Shown here piece by piece: positions 19,290 to 28,818 of a stretch of 64,000 nt of DNA. Position 1 is the first letter of the stretch, and each line of letters starts with the position of its first letter. The notes below the pieces were generated by a model that did not search any database, was not told where the DNA came from, and saw only the letters and a program-made list of their open reading frames with translations. Made by a program: the position numbers and the translations under genes. The DNA comes from an uncultured Lachnospiraceae bacterium (lineage in GTDB: Bacteria > Bacillota > Clostridia > Lachnospirales > Lachnospiraceae), in the NCBI GenBank assembly GCA_947626435.1, contig CANQSB010000010.1, positions 24,406 to 88,405 of the forward strand. The letters are read 5' to 3'.

Positions 19290-20351
19290 TCAGCCGTAGC
19301 GCTCCAGAAAGAGCGTCTGCTCCTCCTCAGGATTATTGTTGTACAGCTCGCAGCGAAAGACATACTCTTTCGCTGCCCTGTCAAACCTGTCAGTTTTCAG
19401 CACCTCTATAAAATATTGCCTTGCCTGCATAAACTCGCGCTCCATAAACAGCGCCACTCCCTTTTCAAAAAGCATCTTTGTCTGGCGTTTGCGGTTTTTA
19501 ACTTCAGTCTCGTCCCCGTCAAATACGTCATAAATCTTCTTTACAGTATCTGTATCGCTCACATATACATAGCCCAAAAGCCGCACGTTAAACCGTTTCT
19601 GAAACTTCTCGACTAATGACGCATACATCTCCGTCACGACAATCCTCGCGTAATATTTCACAGCAAGTCCTTGCAGCCACGCCGACAGGCCTGACGAATC
19701 CTCTGACATCAGCAGTATTCCCTTGCGCTGGGGTGCGCCCACGACGCCTATGATGGCATTTTCGTATGTGATTCCTATGGAAAACTCCGTATACTTTGGA
19801 TAGCGCGCGCCAAGCTCGTTTAGCTGCTCGCACAAGGTCACGGCTGTTTCAAGCGCTTTTTCGGGGTTTTTCAGGAAAAGCGCCGTCATTCCCGCCTCCT
19901 TAAAGCCTTCCACGACTCCGCCCGCCTCGTATATGGCAGGCACGGATTTTTCCAGGAATCTGTTTATAAACGAGAAAACCGCCTCGGGATTCATGGAATG
20001 TACAATGTCCGAAAAATCATTGCTGTTTACGGAAAGGTTCGCCGTCTTGACGCGCCGCTGCCGCTCAAGCGATAAATCCTCCTCGGTTTTCACGCCAAGC
20101 AGGTCAAACAGCTCGACAGGCAGGATATGTCTTGCCATGGCGGAATAGCTTGTTTCCTGTAGCTGCGTTTCTGCCTGCCTTTTCTCGTTTTCCTCCCTGA
20201 CCTTTCTGCGGTATCTGTTTATGACATTTCTAAGGCTGTAATTTTTCCAAATATACACGCCTGACACAATCAGGCACACCAGCGCAATCACGCCAAGCCA
20301 TATGTTAATACCGCCAAACAGCCAGCTTCGCTCTATATTTAGAAACACCAA
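19290..20351 (-). CDS. Membrane-anchored degenerate class III nucleotidyl-cyclase-like protein with C-terminal TPR-like segment (CIS-linked)
   Basis: N-terminal TM; cyclase-like ...NPEAVFSFINRFLEKSVPAIYEAGGVVEGFKEAGMTALFLK...SIGITYENAIIGVVGAPQRKGILLMSED...; the usual metal-binding Asp positions appear lost. Confidence 0.65.
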   Translation of the reverse strand: MVFLNIERSWLFGGINIWLGVIALVCLIVSGVYIWKNYSLRNVINRYRRKVREENEKRQAETQLQETSYSAMARHILPVELFDLLGVKTEEDLSLERQRRVKTANLSVNSNDFSDIVHSMNPEAVFSFINRFLEKSVPAIYEAGGVVEGFKEAGMTALFLKNPEKALETAVTLCEQLNELGARYPKYTEFSIGITYENAIIGVVGAPQRKGILLMSEDSSGLSAWLQGLAVKYYARIVVTEMYASLVEKFQKRFNVRLLGYVYVSDTDTVKKIYDVFDGDETEVKNRKRQTKMLFEKGVALFMEREFMQARQYFIEVLKTDRFDRAAKEYVFRCELYNNNPEEEQTLFLERYG

Positions 20352-20360
20352 AATCCCTCC

Positions 20361-20750
20361 TTACGGCATTTGTATCTTTGTCGTTCCCGCGTTGTTAAAC
20401 TGTATAATGCCGCCCCAGTTGCAAATAAGCTTGCAGCTGTTCGTAAGTCCCGGCATATTTTTGACAAGCACTGTAGGGCTTCCGGGCGCCCAAGGAGCTG
20501 TAGTCATGGGAATACACGGCATCGGCGTAAGCACGCCAAGCGCCGCTGCCGTAGCGGCTGCCACTGTCGGATTTGCCAATGACTGACACATTCCAAACGG
20601 CATTATGTTCACCATCGGCTTATTGTCCATAATATTCGCCATCGGCTTGTTCTCGGATAATATCATCTTGTCGGGCAGCACCATAAAGGTCGATGGCGCC
20701 ATTCCAAAAGAGCATTGTAACATTCCTGTAGCACATGCGCATTGTCCCAT
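20361..20750 (-). CDS. PAAR-like protein (DUF4280 type), CIS spike-tip candidate
   Basis: MGQCACATGMLQCSFGMAPSTFMVLP...CQSLANPTVAAATAAALGVLTPMPCIPMTTAPWAPGSPTVLV: DUF4280 cysteine/proline pattern. Confidence 0.88.
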   Translation of the reverse strand: MGQCACATGMLQCSFGMAPSTFMVLPDKMILSENKPMANIMDNKPMVNIMPFGMCQSLANPTVAAATAAALGVLTPMPCIPMTTAPWAPGSPTVLVKNMPGLTNSCKLICNWGGIIQFNNAGTTKIQMP

Positions 20751-20780
20751 TTAAAAACCCTCCATTCATCTATCACACAA

Positions 20781-21551
20781 TTAATTAAAATCTATTCTGT
20801 TTACCCGCCCGCTTACCAGCTCTATGTCTGACTGCTGCTCGCGCCCTCCGTCTTTTGAGAGCCAGAATGTAAACATAGTCTTCTCGGAATTTAAGTTTGC
20901 TATCGGCAGATAATACTCTCCATTCTTGTCTGCCAGCGAAACATATACGGGGAAAATTTTCGTGCCTATTTTCTTGTAATCGTTTTGGGGCGGCGGGGTT
21001 ATCTGATATATGGTTTTTCCCGCCTCGTCCCTTTTCACTATGCCAAATACCTCGTCCTTTGTACCTTCTTTGTTTTGTATTATGAGCGTCTTTCCCTCCA
21101 AATCCATTGTCTCGGGGTGAAAAATCTCCATAAGGGGACTTTTCTTTGCGTATGGATTTAAGAGCTTGAAAGGCTCGCCGTACTCATGGTTGTACGCCAT
21201 TACAGCACTGCCCGCGGGCGCATGACCCTCCACGCAGGTAGTGTGATACGGAATAGGATATGAGTGATTGGGCAAAAGGCGCACCTTTAAGGTCCTGTCG
21301 GGATACTTCTCTATCTCATCAGCCTCCAATTCAATGCGCTGCGGATAAAACTGCGGTCCCTCGACATGCAGCACAATATGCGGATTTCTGATGTTGATAA
21401 ACACAAAGTATCCGTCCTGCTTGTCAACAGGCAGGCGCTCTCCCTCTATCCACACGCGGAGCTTGCTCTTTACAGGTCTTCCATAAAACTCATCTACCGC
21501 CGCCACCACCAGCGAAACCTGCATTATTATATGTTCTCTGCAGCCGGTCAT
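20781..21551 (-). CDS. CIS-associated beta-rich hypothetical protein
   Basis: Intact ORF between PAAR-like and Pvc16-like genes, same strand. Confidence 0.6.
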   Translation of the reverse strand: MTGCREHIIMQVSLVVAAVDEFYGRPVKSKLRVWIEGERLPVDKQDGYFVFINIRNPHIVLHVEGPQFYPQRIELEADEIEKYPDRTLKVRLLPNHSYPIPYHTTCVEGHAPAGSAVMAYNHEYGEPFKLLNPYAKKSPLMEIFHPETMDLEGKTLIIQNKEGTKDEVFGIVKRDEAGKTIYQITPPPQNDYKKIGTKIFPVYVSLADKNGEYYLPIANLNSEKTMFTFWLSKDGGREQQSDIELVSGRVNRIDFN

Positions 21552-21634
21552 ATCTTACCTCCATTTCCGCGCGCCGCCGCACAATGCCATAAACGGCTTG
21601 CCGGGCGCGTATCGACAGCACAGGCTCGCGCATA

Positions 21635-22258
21635 CTAACGCTTTACCGTATACTGCCCTGTCTCCTCCACGCCAACATCCATGCGTACCACTCTCTGCAC
21701 TGTCTTTATGCGCGTAGATGCCAGCTCTACGGGAAATACCTTGTAGTAAAGTGACAGCTTGTAGGGGACGTTCGGCATGTTCCACAGCTTCATCTTTTCA
21801 TCATAATTAAGTCTCAACTGCTCTATCTTTATCTGATACCTGTTCTGCGTCGTATCGCCGTAAAAATCCTCCTGCAGCAGCGAATAGTCCATAAGCACCT
21901 GCATTGCGCGCCCCAAAATCCTATGCTCCTCAGCGGCGCGGAACTTTATATCGCTCATTGAATACGCCGTAACCATATAGTACAAATCCAAATATTTTGA
22001 TGAGCGCTGCTGCGTATTGGGACCTGACATTCTAAGCCCGTTCTCAAATACGCCCTCGCTCTCCCTTATGTCATATAAATTCAGGCCAAGCTGTATGTCC
22101 CCCTTGTCCGCGGGATTGCACAGTCCAATCTCGTCGGCGTGCGGAATTACCTCGGGCACCATATGCTCGCGCAGCAAGTCCACGATTGTAGTACCCACAT
22201 CAGCTATCACAGTATAACCCGCCATATTAACCCTCCTGTCATTTGTTGCCGCCCTCAA
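21635..22258 (-). CDS. Pvc16/DUF4255-family protein (CIS cap/terminator); likely start MAGYTVIADVG
   Basis: MAGYTVIADVGTTIVDLLREHMVPE...LGLNLYDIRESEG...RSSKYLDLYYMVTAYS...AEEHRILGRAMQVLMDY. Confidence 0.85.
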   Translation of the reverse strand: MRAATNDRRVNMAGYTVIADVGTTIVDLLREHMVPEVIPHADEIGLCNPADKGDIQLGLNLYDIRESEGVFENGLRMSGPNTQQRSSKYLDLYYMVTAYSMSDIKFRAAEEHRILGRAMQVLMDYSLLQEDFYGDTTQNRYQIKIEQLRLNYDEKMKLWNMPNVPYKLSLYYKVFPVELASTRIKTVQRVVRMDVGVEETGQYTVKR

Positions 22259-24953
22259 ACTTTTTGTGCAGCATGGAATTTAGATATGCGCTGTAATCAC
22301 TGCCTCCAAGTCCCTTGGTAATCCTGCCGCCTCCTGTCGCGCTTTCCTTCTGCCATTGGGTGGCTCCGGTCTGACTTACATACCAGTTTCCCGGCTCAAA
22401 TCCCAAGTGGCAGGTCTCGCTGTTTCCGGTCATATACTGTACGGCGCACCACATTGAAAACACATCCCAAGCTATGAGGCCGTCGCCTTGCCCATTTACC
22501 TTCAAGGCCTTTGTCACTATATCTTTCTCGCCGCTGTCCTCTGTCTGGTAAAACTGTCCGCAGAATGTATCCTCTGTCAAATCCGTAGACAAATAAATTG
22601 TTTTTACAGGACAGTTCGCCGTAACCATCTGTGCCGCGTCAATAACCCTGCTGCCCGTCCAGTAGAAGTTAAACGACGGCTTTCCACTGTCGCTGCCACC
22701 CACAATATATATAGCCTCTACTTTCTCCCTTACAAGGTCCATTCCGCTAAGCTGCGAATATTCATCGGGGGAGGATTCGAGCAAATCCTGTATGTTCTGC
22801 AAAAATCCCAATGTTATGATGTTCACCTTCTCAGACGACTCAGCCAGAAGCCTTCTATACATTTTTACCGGTACTTCATAATCATCCCTGCTCTTTGGCC
22901 AATCATACATCACATCGACATACTTTGTCTCCACCTGCACACTTCTGCCGGAAGTATCCATGGCTACCGGAATATTCCCATAGCCGTCATACTTGCACAA
23001 GGCATGGATTGCCAGCGGAGAGCGCGAATATACCGTAGACAGCGCAATCCCCTTGATGTCGACCATTCCTAAATCCTGAAAGCACATTGCCAATCGCAAC
23101 GCCAATATGTCATCCGCATCGGATGCAAAGTCAGTATCTATTATAATAGGCTTCGCGCCCGACGACTGTTCAGGCTGCTGCCCGTCACTCTCACCTTCAC
23201 TCTCACCCTCACCTTCACCTTCGCTCTCCTGCTCTCCTTCGCCTTCCGTGGCATCAGCGTCCGCGTTCTCGCCCGCATCCTCATTACCGTCCGTATTCCT
23301 TGTCGTAGTGCCGTCGACATTCAAATCCGTAATATTTGACTTGCTTGCCTCATACTCCCCGTCCACAAAAATTCCTTCACGCCTGATAATGCCGCCTGCG
23401 CCGTCATAGTAATAGTCTGAGCCTTCACCATTATAAAGGCCAAGCGAGAAATCACCCTCGTAAAACAAAAAACCCGCGGTGTCATAAAGCGTACCCTGTC
23501 CGTCGTAAAGTCCCTCACGCAAGCCGCCTTCATAGACCAGCTTTGAATTTTCGGGATTGTATACCTTTCCTTCTCCGTCATACAATCCATTGTAAAAGCC
23601 GCCCTCGTATATCATCACGCCCGTTTCTTCATCAAACAGCTTTCCCTCTCCGGAATACTTCCCCTCGACAAAGCCGCCGTCATAAATTAGCGTTCCTTCC
23701 TCGTTATATACCTTACCCTCGCCGGAATGTTCATTTTCGAGGAAACCGCCTGTATAGACGAGATTGCCGTTCCAGTCATATTCCTTGCCCTCGCCGGAAT
23801 ATTCGCCCGCCACAAAATCGCCCTCGTAAATCACTTCTCCTTCACAGTACAGCTTACCTTTTCCCTCATACTCACCCGCCGCAAACGTACCCTCATAGAG
23901 AATACGCCCTTCTTTGTCATATAGCTTGCCCGCGCCCTCATACAGCCCATTGGCAAAGCTTCCGTCATAGAGCAGCAAATCGTCATTGTAAAGCTTTCCC
24001 ATACCGCTGTATTCGCCGTCTTCAAGCTGTCCGTCATAAAACTTTTTGCCGTCCGAATCGTAAAGGCACGCATAGCCTGTCATAAACTCATCGTCCCTGA
24101 ACGTGCCGTCATACACAAGCTCGCCGTCCCTGTAGCCCTTGCCGGCGCCGTTTTTCATTCCACGCGAGAACTCGCCCTCATAAACTGCCTCGCCGTTTCT
24201 GTCATAGAGGACGCCCTCACCCTCGTACTTACCGTCGGCAAAGCTGCCCCTGTACTCAGTCTCGCCGGTGCTGTAGTACAGCTTTCCCGTACCGTTGTAT
24301 TCGCCCTGCGCAAATTCGCCCTCGTACAGCACATTTTTGTCCTCGTCATAAAAAACGCCGTCCCCGTCAAATTTATTTTTGGAGAAACTGCCTCTGTACT
24401 TTGCGTTTCCGTTCGGATAATACATTACACCCTCGCCCTCATACAGCCCGTCGGTAAAACTGCCTTTATAGACAAGATTGCCGTCGTAGTCATACAGCGT
24501 GCCGTTGCCCTCAATCGCTCCCTCCGTAAGCTTTCCGACAAATAATACGGTCTCCCTATCCCTCTCGCTCAAAAGTCTTACCCTGCCCGAATAGTCCGCG
24601 ACTTCAATATCGTTTACAATCATAGTCTTCGTGAACCATTTCTCTACAATCGCCGGATACCCCTTGTTTATCATAAAGATAATGAAAAACATAAGCAGAA
24701 TGCCCACGACATAAACAAGCTTTTTGGCGACATACCGATCGCCAAACACAAAATATTCCTTCTGCGACTCGGGCTTTTTCGTGATGCTCTTTACCTCTGA
24801 CCTGACATCCTCACTTATTTTATTGAATACGGTGTTGACTGCCGTCTTCTGCTTAAACCTGCGAAAAGCCATGTCAAACGGCGCCAGCACAACACGTTTT
24901 ATTTTATTTCCAAATGTGCGAAATGAACCTGAAAAATTACTGTTAAAGCCCAT
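22239..24953 (-). CDS. Single-TM protein with ~16 MORN-type repeats, acidic linker and C-terminal nucleoside-hydrolase-like domain
   Basis: TM KLVYVVGILLMFFIIFMIN; repeats of type YEGEGVLYDRNGEAVYEGEF; linker TEGEGEQESEGEGEGESEGESDG; IIIDTDFASDADDILALRLAM (IU-nucleoside-hydrolase Asp cluster). Confidence 0.85.
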   Translation of the reverse strand: MGFNSNFSGSFRTFGNKIKRVVLAPFDMAFRRFKQKTAVNTVFNKISEDVRSEVKSITKKPESQKEYFVFGDRYVAKKLVYVVGILLMFFIIFMINKGYPAIVEKWFTKTMIVNDIEVADYSGRVRLLSERDRETVLFVGKLTEGAIEGNGTLYDYDGNLVYKGSFTDGLYEGEGVMYYPNGNAKYRGSFSKNKFDGDGVFYDEDKNVLYEGEFAQGEYNGTGKLYYSTGETEYRGSFADGKYEGEGVLYDRNGEAVYEGEFSRGMKNGAGKGYRDGELVYDGTFRDDEFMTGYACLYDSDGKKFYDGQLEDGEYSGMGKLYNDDLLLYDGSFANGLYEGAGKLYDKEGRILYEGTFAAGEYEGKGKLYCEGEVIYEGDFVAGEYSGEGKEYDWNGNLVYTGGFLENEHSGEGKVYNEEGTLIYDGGFVEGKYSGEGKLFDEETGVMIYEGGFYNGLYDGEGKVYNPENSKLVYEGGLREGLYDGQGTLYDTAGFLFYEGDFSLGLYNGEGSDYYYDGAGGIIRREGIFVDGEYEASKSNITDLNVDGTTTRNTDGNEDAGENADADATEGEGEQESEGEGEGESEGESDGQQPEQSSGAKPIIIDTDFASDADDILALRLAMCFQDLGMVDIKGIALSTVYSRSPLAIHALCKYDGYGNIPVAMDTSGRSVQVETKYVDVMYDWPKSRDDYEVPVKMYRRLLAESSEKVNIITLGFLQNIQDLLESSPDEYSQLSGMDLVREKVEAIYIVGGSDSGKPSFNFYWTGSRVIDAAQMVTANCPVKTIYLSTDLTEDTFCGQFYQTEDSGEKDIVTKALKVNGQGDGLIAWDVFSMWCAVQYMTGNSETCHLGFEPGNWYVSQTGATQWQKESATGGGRITKGLGGSDYSAYLNSMLHKKFEGGNK

Positions 24954-25858
24954 TAGTCCTGTTCCTTCCCATAATCCACAGACTCTTCCTCCTCTAAAGT
25001 CTGTGCCTCCTCTATCCCGACCGTGCCAATCAGGTCGAAATGATGTGCCTGCCCTTTATCCTGAAATGCCATATATATGTTATAAAGCATATATATGAAC
25101 ACACCAATGAACACAGTCGGCAAAAGCACCTTTTTTAACCCGTCATGGAGTTTTTTTATGAGCTGCTTTATGCGGTACCACAAGCCCTTTGATACCTCAA
25201 GCTCCTCCTTGGGAATCGCTCTAATCTGCTCACACAGCTCATTATACCTGCGGTACTGCTCCATGCTGTCAAAACCGTCCTGCGCCTCTAATTCCTCAAA
25301 GTACAGCGCTAACGGCGGCGTATTGTTCTTTTTAATCTCCTTCGCAAACAACAAAAGCATCAGGCTGTAGACATAGCTTACGGCATCCGCCCCCGTATAG
25401 AGACTGTACTGCTCCACGCCCTCAAGCGTATAATTAAAGCTTATGTCCAGCGCGTCCGTCACCAGAATGTTATCAGGCTCAAGGCATTGGCATACAAAAT
25501 AGTACGGCTGCCCCTGCAGTACAATACGCTCCAGAATACGCCTGCCAAGCACCATGCGCTCCTCTATCGTACAGCGCTGCGCAAGCTTATCATACAGATT
25601 TATGCCCTGCGCATGCGCAAACACCACGTAAAAGTCACCGTCCGCCACAAAATGCCCCGCCAAATCGGAAAAGCTTCTGTTGCGCGCCTGGCTGCAGATG
25701 AAATCAAGGATTTTTTCAGTCATCTCCTTGTTCAGCACGCGTATCACAGTATAAAGTTCATTGTCTGACCTGCGCCTGCACATATATGTGTCAAACTGCG
25801 CGTCGGTACGATAATGCTGCAGCACAGTATACACATCATCATAGGTTTCAATCAACAT
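24953..25858 (-). CDS. Protein-kinase-like (probably inactive) protein with C-terminal TM helix (CIS-linked)
   Basis: FVCQCLEPDNILVTDALDISFNYTLE resembles the catalytic-loop region (HRDLKPxNIL) with HRD altered; TM KVLLPTVFIGVFIYMLYNIYMAF. Confidence 0.5.
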   Translation of the reverse strand: MLIETYDDVYTVLQHYRTDAQFDTYMCRRRSDNELYTVIRVLNKEMTEKILDFICSQARNRSFSDLAGHFVADGDFYVVFAHAQGINLYDKLAQRCTIEERMVLGRRILERIVLQGQPYYFVCQCLEPDNILVTDALDISFNYTLEGVEQYSLYTGADAVSYVYSLMLLLFAKEIKKNNTPPLALYFEELEAQDGFDSMEQYRRYNELCEQIRAIPKEELEVSKGLWYRIKQLIKKLHDGLKKVLLPTVFIGVFIYMLYNIYMAFQDKGQAHHFDLIGTVGIEEAQTLEEEESVDYGKEQD

Positions 25859-25912
25859 CGGCTACTCCTCCAACGGGATTTTGCGGCTGCTTCCCGGTAC
25901 ATCAGCCGCGTT

Positions 25913-27649
25913 TTACGCATCGCGCACGACTACAAAGATTGACGCCTTTACATCAGGATATGCCGTACTCTTGGCTACTACCTCATATACGCCCGCCGTA
26001 TTTGGCGCGGTATACATGCCGTTTTCGCTCATAGTGCCGCCCTGCTCCTGCACGCTCCACTCTACCGTCGTGTCCTCCATATTCGTACATACCGCCTCGA
26101 GATAATGGCTCTCTCTCGTGGCAAGCTCGAGCACGCCGGGACGTATAAATATCTTGCGCGTGAATTTCTTCTTGTCCTTTTCCTCAGCCTGCCTTATCGC
26201 CGTCCAGTGTACGGACACGCCGCTCTTTATCACCTGTTCGCGCAGCCGCCCGCCAATCTGAAATGTGCCTCTCTCTGGAAATACGCGTACCGCAAGCTCA
26301 ATCATCACGTCCATATCCTCAAATATCTCGCTTGACCCATAGGTCGTCACGCCCTCGTCGCCCTCTATGCCCACATGCATAGTCACTGCGCCAAGCCCCA
26401 GCCCATGCGGTATCTCCTTGCTCACAAAGCGGTCGCCCCGCTGTCCTCCGCCGTTTAAGTCAAGCCACTCGCTGCCCTCCGCAAATTTCAGGTTCTGCTC
26501 CGCGCCAATGCCCCCATGTTCCTTTTTCAGGCTTACTCTGCGCTCCCGTGTGCCTGCAGTTCCATACGAATCAAGCGTGAGCTGGTGCAGTGCAAAGCTT
26601 AAATTCTGATTTAATATATACTGTCCAAACGGCAGATTTTCCACACGGTCAATCACACAGCCGTCACCCGTATGAATGAGGTATATCTTCGCGAGATAAA
26701 GCCGTTCCTCCTGATTCTGCTTTACCAGATTTTCCATTGCCGTCCTGTAATAATCCTTTATCACATAGCTGCGCACATCGCCTGTTATAAGCTGTATTTC
26801 CAGCTTACTCTCCGCCTCCGGTACGGCAAAGACGCGCTGCTCCTTATCCAGAAACATCTGCGCGCTGTTCTCCTCAAGCTTGAGCGACGCAAACGCATCC
26901 GGCAAATCACCCGTTTCCAATATATACGAAATCTCATATGTCCCCGTCTTTTCATACTGCATCTCGTTAAAGTTTACGGAAATGACCTGCTTGCCCTCAT
27001 AGTCCATGTATTCCGTCACGAGCCTTAGAGAAAACGAAAGATATTTTTTTGAAAGGTTTTCTACCGAAAGTTTTACCTCTCCCGAACCGCCAGCCGGCAT
27101 ATATCTGGGCGCAATAAGCTTTATCTTCACACCGTTTTGGGCATAGAGCACGCGCTCCTGCATATAAAGCGCGGTCTTATCCATACATTCCTGCTGCGGC
27201 TCCTCATCTGTCAAATACAGTCGGTATGTCTCCTTTATCTTGTTGTATGCCGAAAAATTGTCCGACTGAGCGACGCCTCCCGCCATACTGTGTACGATGC
27301 CCGTAAGCTCCTCGTCATAGTCAAGCCCCAGATACACATAATCCTTATCGCTGTTTTCAACGCACGCGTCATACCCGTCAATAAGCCTGAGCTTACGGAT
27401 TACGGGCGAGTCAATCACTATCTCGCGTCCGAGCGAATCAAGCGCAAAGCCGTTTTCGACAGACAGCGTATTTTCGTCAAGCCGCACTACATAGAGCCCC
27501 GCGGCTACACCGCTCCCCTGAAGAAATCGGTTAGTCATCCTGCGCTTGTCGTTCACATAACGCTGCTCCAGTTCAAAATCATCGACCGACAGGAGCTTTC
27601 CATAAAAATATCTGTTTCTCTCAAAGGGAAAATATTTTGTGTTTTTCAT
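25913..27649 (-). CDS. CIS structural/baseplate-associated protein with C-terminal Ig-like domain
   Basis: N-terminus FERNRYFYGKLLSVDDFELEQRYVNDKRRMTNRFLQGSGVAAGL, a pattern I associate with CIS clusters; C-terminal Ig-like VEWSVQEQGGTMSENGMYTAPNTAGVYEVVAKS. Confidence 0.65.
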   Translation of the reverse strand: MKNTKYFPFERNRYFYGKLLSVDDFELEQRYVNDKRRMTNRFLQGSGVAAGLYVVRLDENTLSVENGFALDSLGREIVIDSPVIRKLRLIDGYDACVENSDKDYVYLGLDYDEELTGIVHSMAGGVAQSDNFSAYNKIKETYRLYLTDEEPQQECMDKTALYMQERVLYAQNGVKIKLIAPRYMPAGGSGEVKLSVENLSKKYLSFSLRLVTEYMDYEGKQVISVNFNEMQYEKTGTYEISYILETGDLPDAFASLKLEENSAQMFLDKEQRVFAVPEAESKLEIQLITGDVRSYVIKDYYRTAMENLVKQNQEERLYLAKIYLIHTGDGCVIDRVENLPFGQYILNQNLSFALHQLTLDSYGTAGTRERRVSLKKEHGGIGAEQNLKFAEGSEWLDLNGGGQRGDRFVSKEIPHGLGLGAVTMHVGIEGDEGVTTYGSSEIFEDMDVMIELAVRVFPERGTFQIGGRLREQVIKSGVSVHWTAIRQAEEKDKKKFTRKIFIRPGVLELATRESHYLEAVCTNMEDTTVEWSVQEQGGTMSENGMYTAPNTAGVYEVVAKSTAYPDVKASIFVVVRDA

Positions 27650-28791
27650 TATTGCTTTTCCTCCTCTCCCAGCACGAAGAACGGCAGCATAGACGCTCCG
27701 TCAAGCGACAGCCTTCTGTATTCGCCCAATATACTGTTAAGCCCCATATATGTGTGGCTGCCAAGGAAAATAAACGGCTTAAGTACAATAAGCTCCGCCT
27801 CCATGTGTGCCGGCTTTACCTCCTTAATTATTTTGGTGAGCGTCTGGTACTCACGCGCCGTAGGCACGCATTCGCCCGACACTATTACTTGAAATCTATA
27901 CGGATTGTTACCGTAAAGCTGAGTTAACAGCTCGCTGTCAGCCTCCGTCATATGCCTGCGCACCTGAAAGTTTTCAACAAGGTATGCGCGTTCGTCACCT
28001 GTATAGAGCTTTACAAATTCAAGTACGGCGGCGCGCGTCCCTCTCATTCGGTACAGCGCCACTGCATTCTTCAGCAGCCTGCGCAGCTGCTCCTTCGTCC
28101 ACATATAGCTCTCGGCGATATCAAGCCATCCCGCAAGCCATTCAAGGTATTCCTTTCCCGCACAGTCTATGTCAATCATATACGGGAAATTGTAGATAGC
28201 GTCATTCATCGTCTCATACATGGTCTGAAAAATCGCCAGAAACCGCTCAAAAAACTGATTGCCGTCGCTGCGCTCATATATCTCGGGAAGATACGAGAGC
28301 CAGCTCTCCGCCGGGAAATAAAGTTTTATTTTTTCAACCGCAATTCGCTGTCCCTCCTGCAGAGTGGCGTCCAGTATAAACCACAGATACCTCCCCTTTA
28401 TGTCATGCAGCAGCACATCAGCCATATTCGCCTCCGCTTTCTGAAAGTAAGGCTGCAAAAGCTGTTTTTTCTCCGAAAGCAAAAGACTTTCATCAAATAA
28501 AATGTGCTCTATCGTCTCGTCCTTGCCCTCCATCTGCCTCGTAAGCGAATTGGCGGCATATATTGATATCGTAAACGCGGGATTGCCCTCGTTTGCCATA
28601 TCACATACAATACGATGCCAGAGCATATCGATTTCCCCGCTGTCAAATACCCTGGAAATCAAGGCGCACCCGTAAACTCCCGCCTCACTGTCAGTCTGGA
28701 GGCATCCCTGCTCATAAAACATATGCTGCAGCAGGCATCTTTGAAAATCCAATGCCTTATTTAATACAAAATACTTTCTTTTCTGCCCCAT
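27649..28791 (-). CDS. Phage tail protein I-like baseplate protein
   Basis: SYLPEIYERSDGNQFFERFLAIFQTMYETMNDAIYNF...YLEWLAGWLDIAESYMWTKEQLRRLLKNAVALYRMRGTRAAVLEFVKLYTG. Confidence 0.85.
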   Translation of the reverse strand: MGQKRKYFVLNKALDFQRCLLQHMFYEQGCLQTDSEAGVYGCALISRVFDSGEIDMLWHRIVCDMANEGNPAFTISIYAANSLTRQMEGKDETIEHILFDESLLLSEKKQLLQPYFQKAEANMADVLLHDIKGRYLWFILDATLQEGQRIAVEKIKLYFPAESWLSYLPEIYERSDGNQFFERFLAIFQTMYETMNDAIYNFPYMIDIDCAGKEYLEWLAGWLDIAESYMWTKEQLRRLLKNAVALYRMRGTRAAVLEFVKLYTGDERAYLVENFQVRRHMTEADSELLTQLYGNNPYRFQVIVSGECVPTAREYQTLTKIIKEVKPAHMEAELIVLKPFIFLGSHTYMGLNSILGEYRRLSLDGASMLPFFVLGEEEKQ

Positions 28792-28818
28792 GCTTTTTCT
28801 CCTGTTTCGTGCCGCTGC

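Noticed and set aside
23100-24500. Regular short repeats that might suggest a CRISPR-like or satellite array
   Set aside because: They are degenerate ~70-nt coding repeats translating to MORN motifs in an open frame, not identical repeats with unique spacers.
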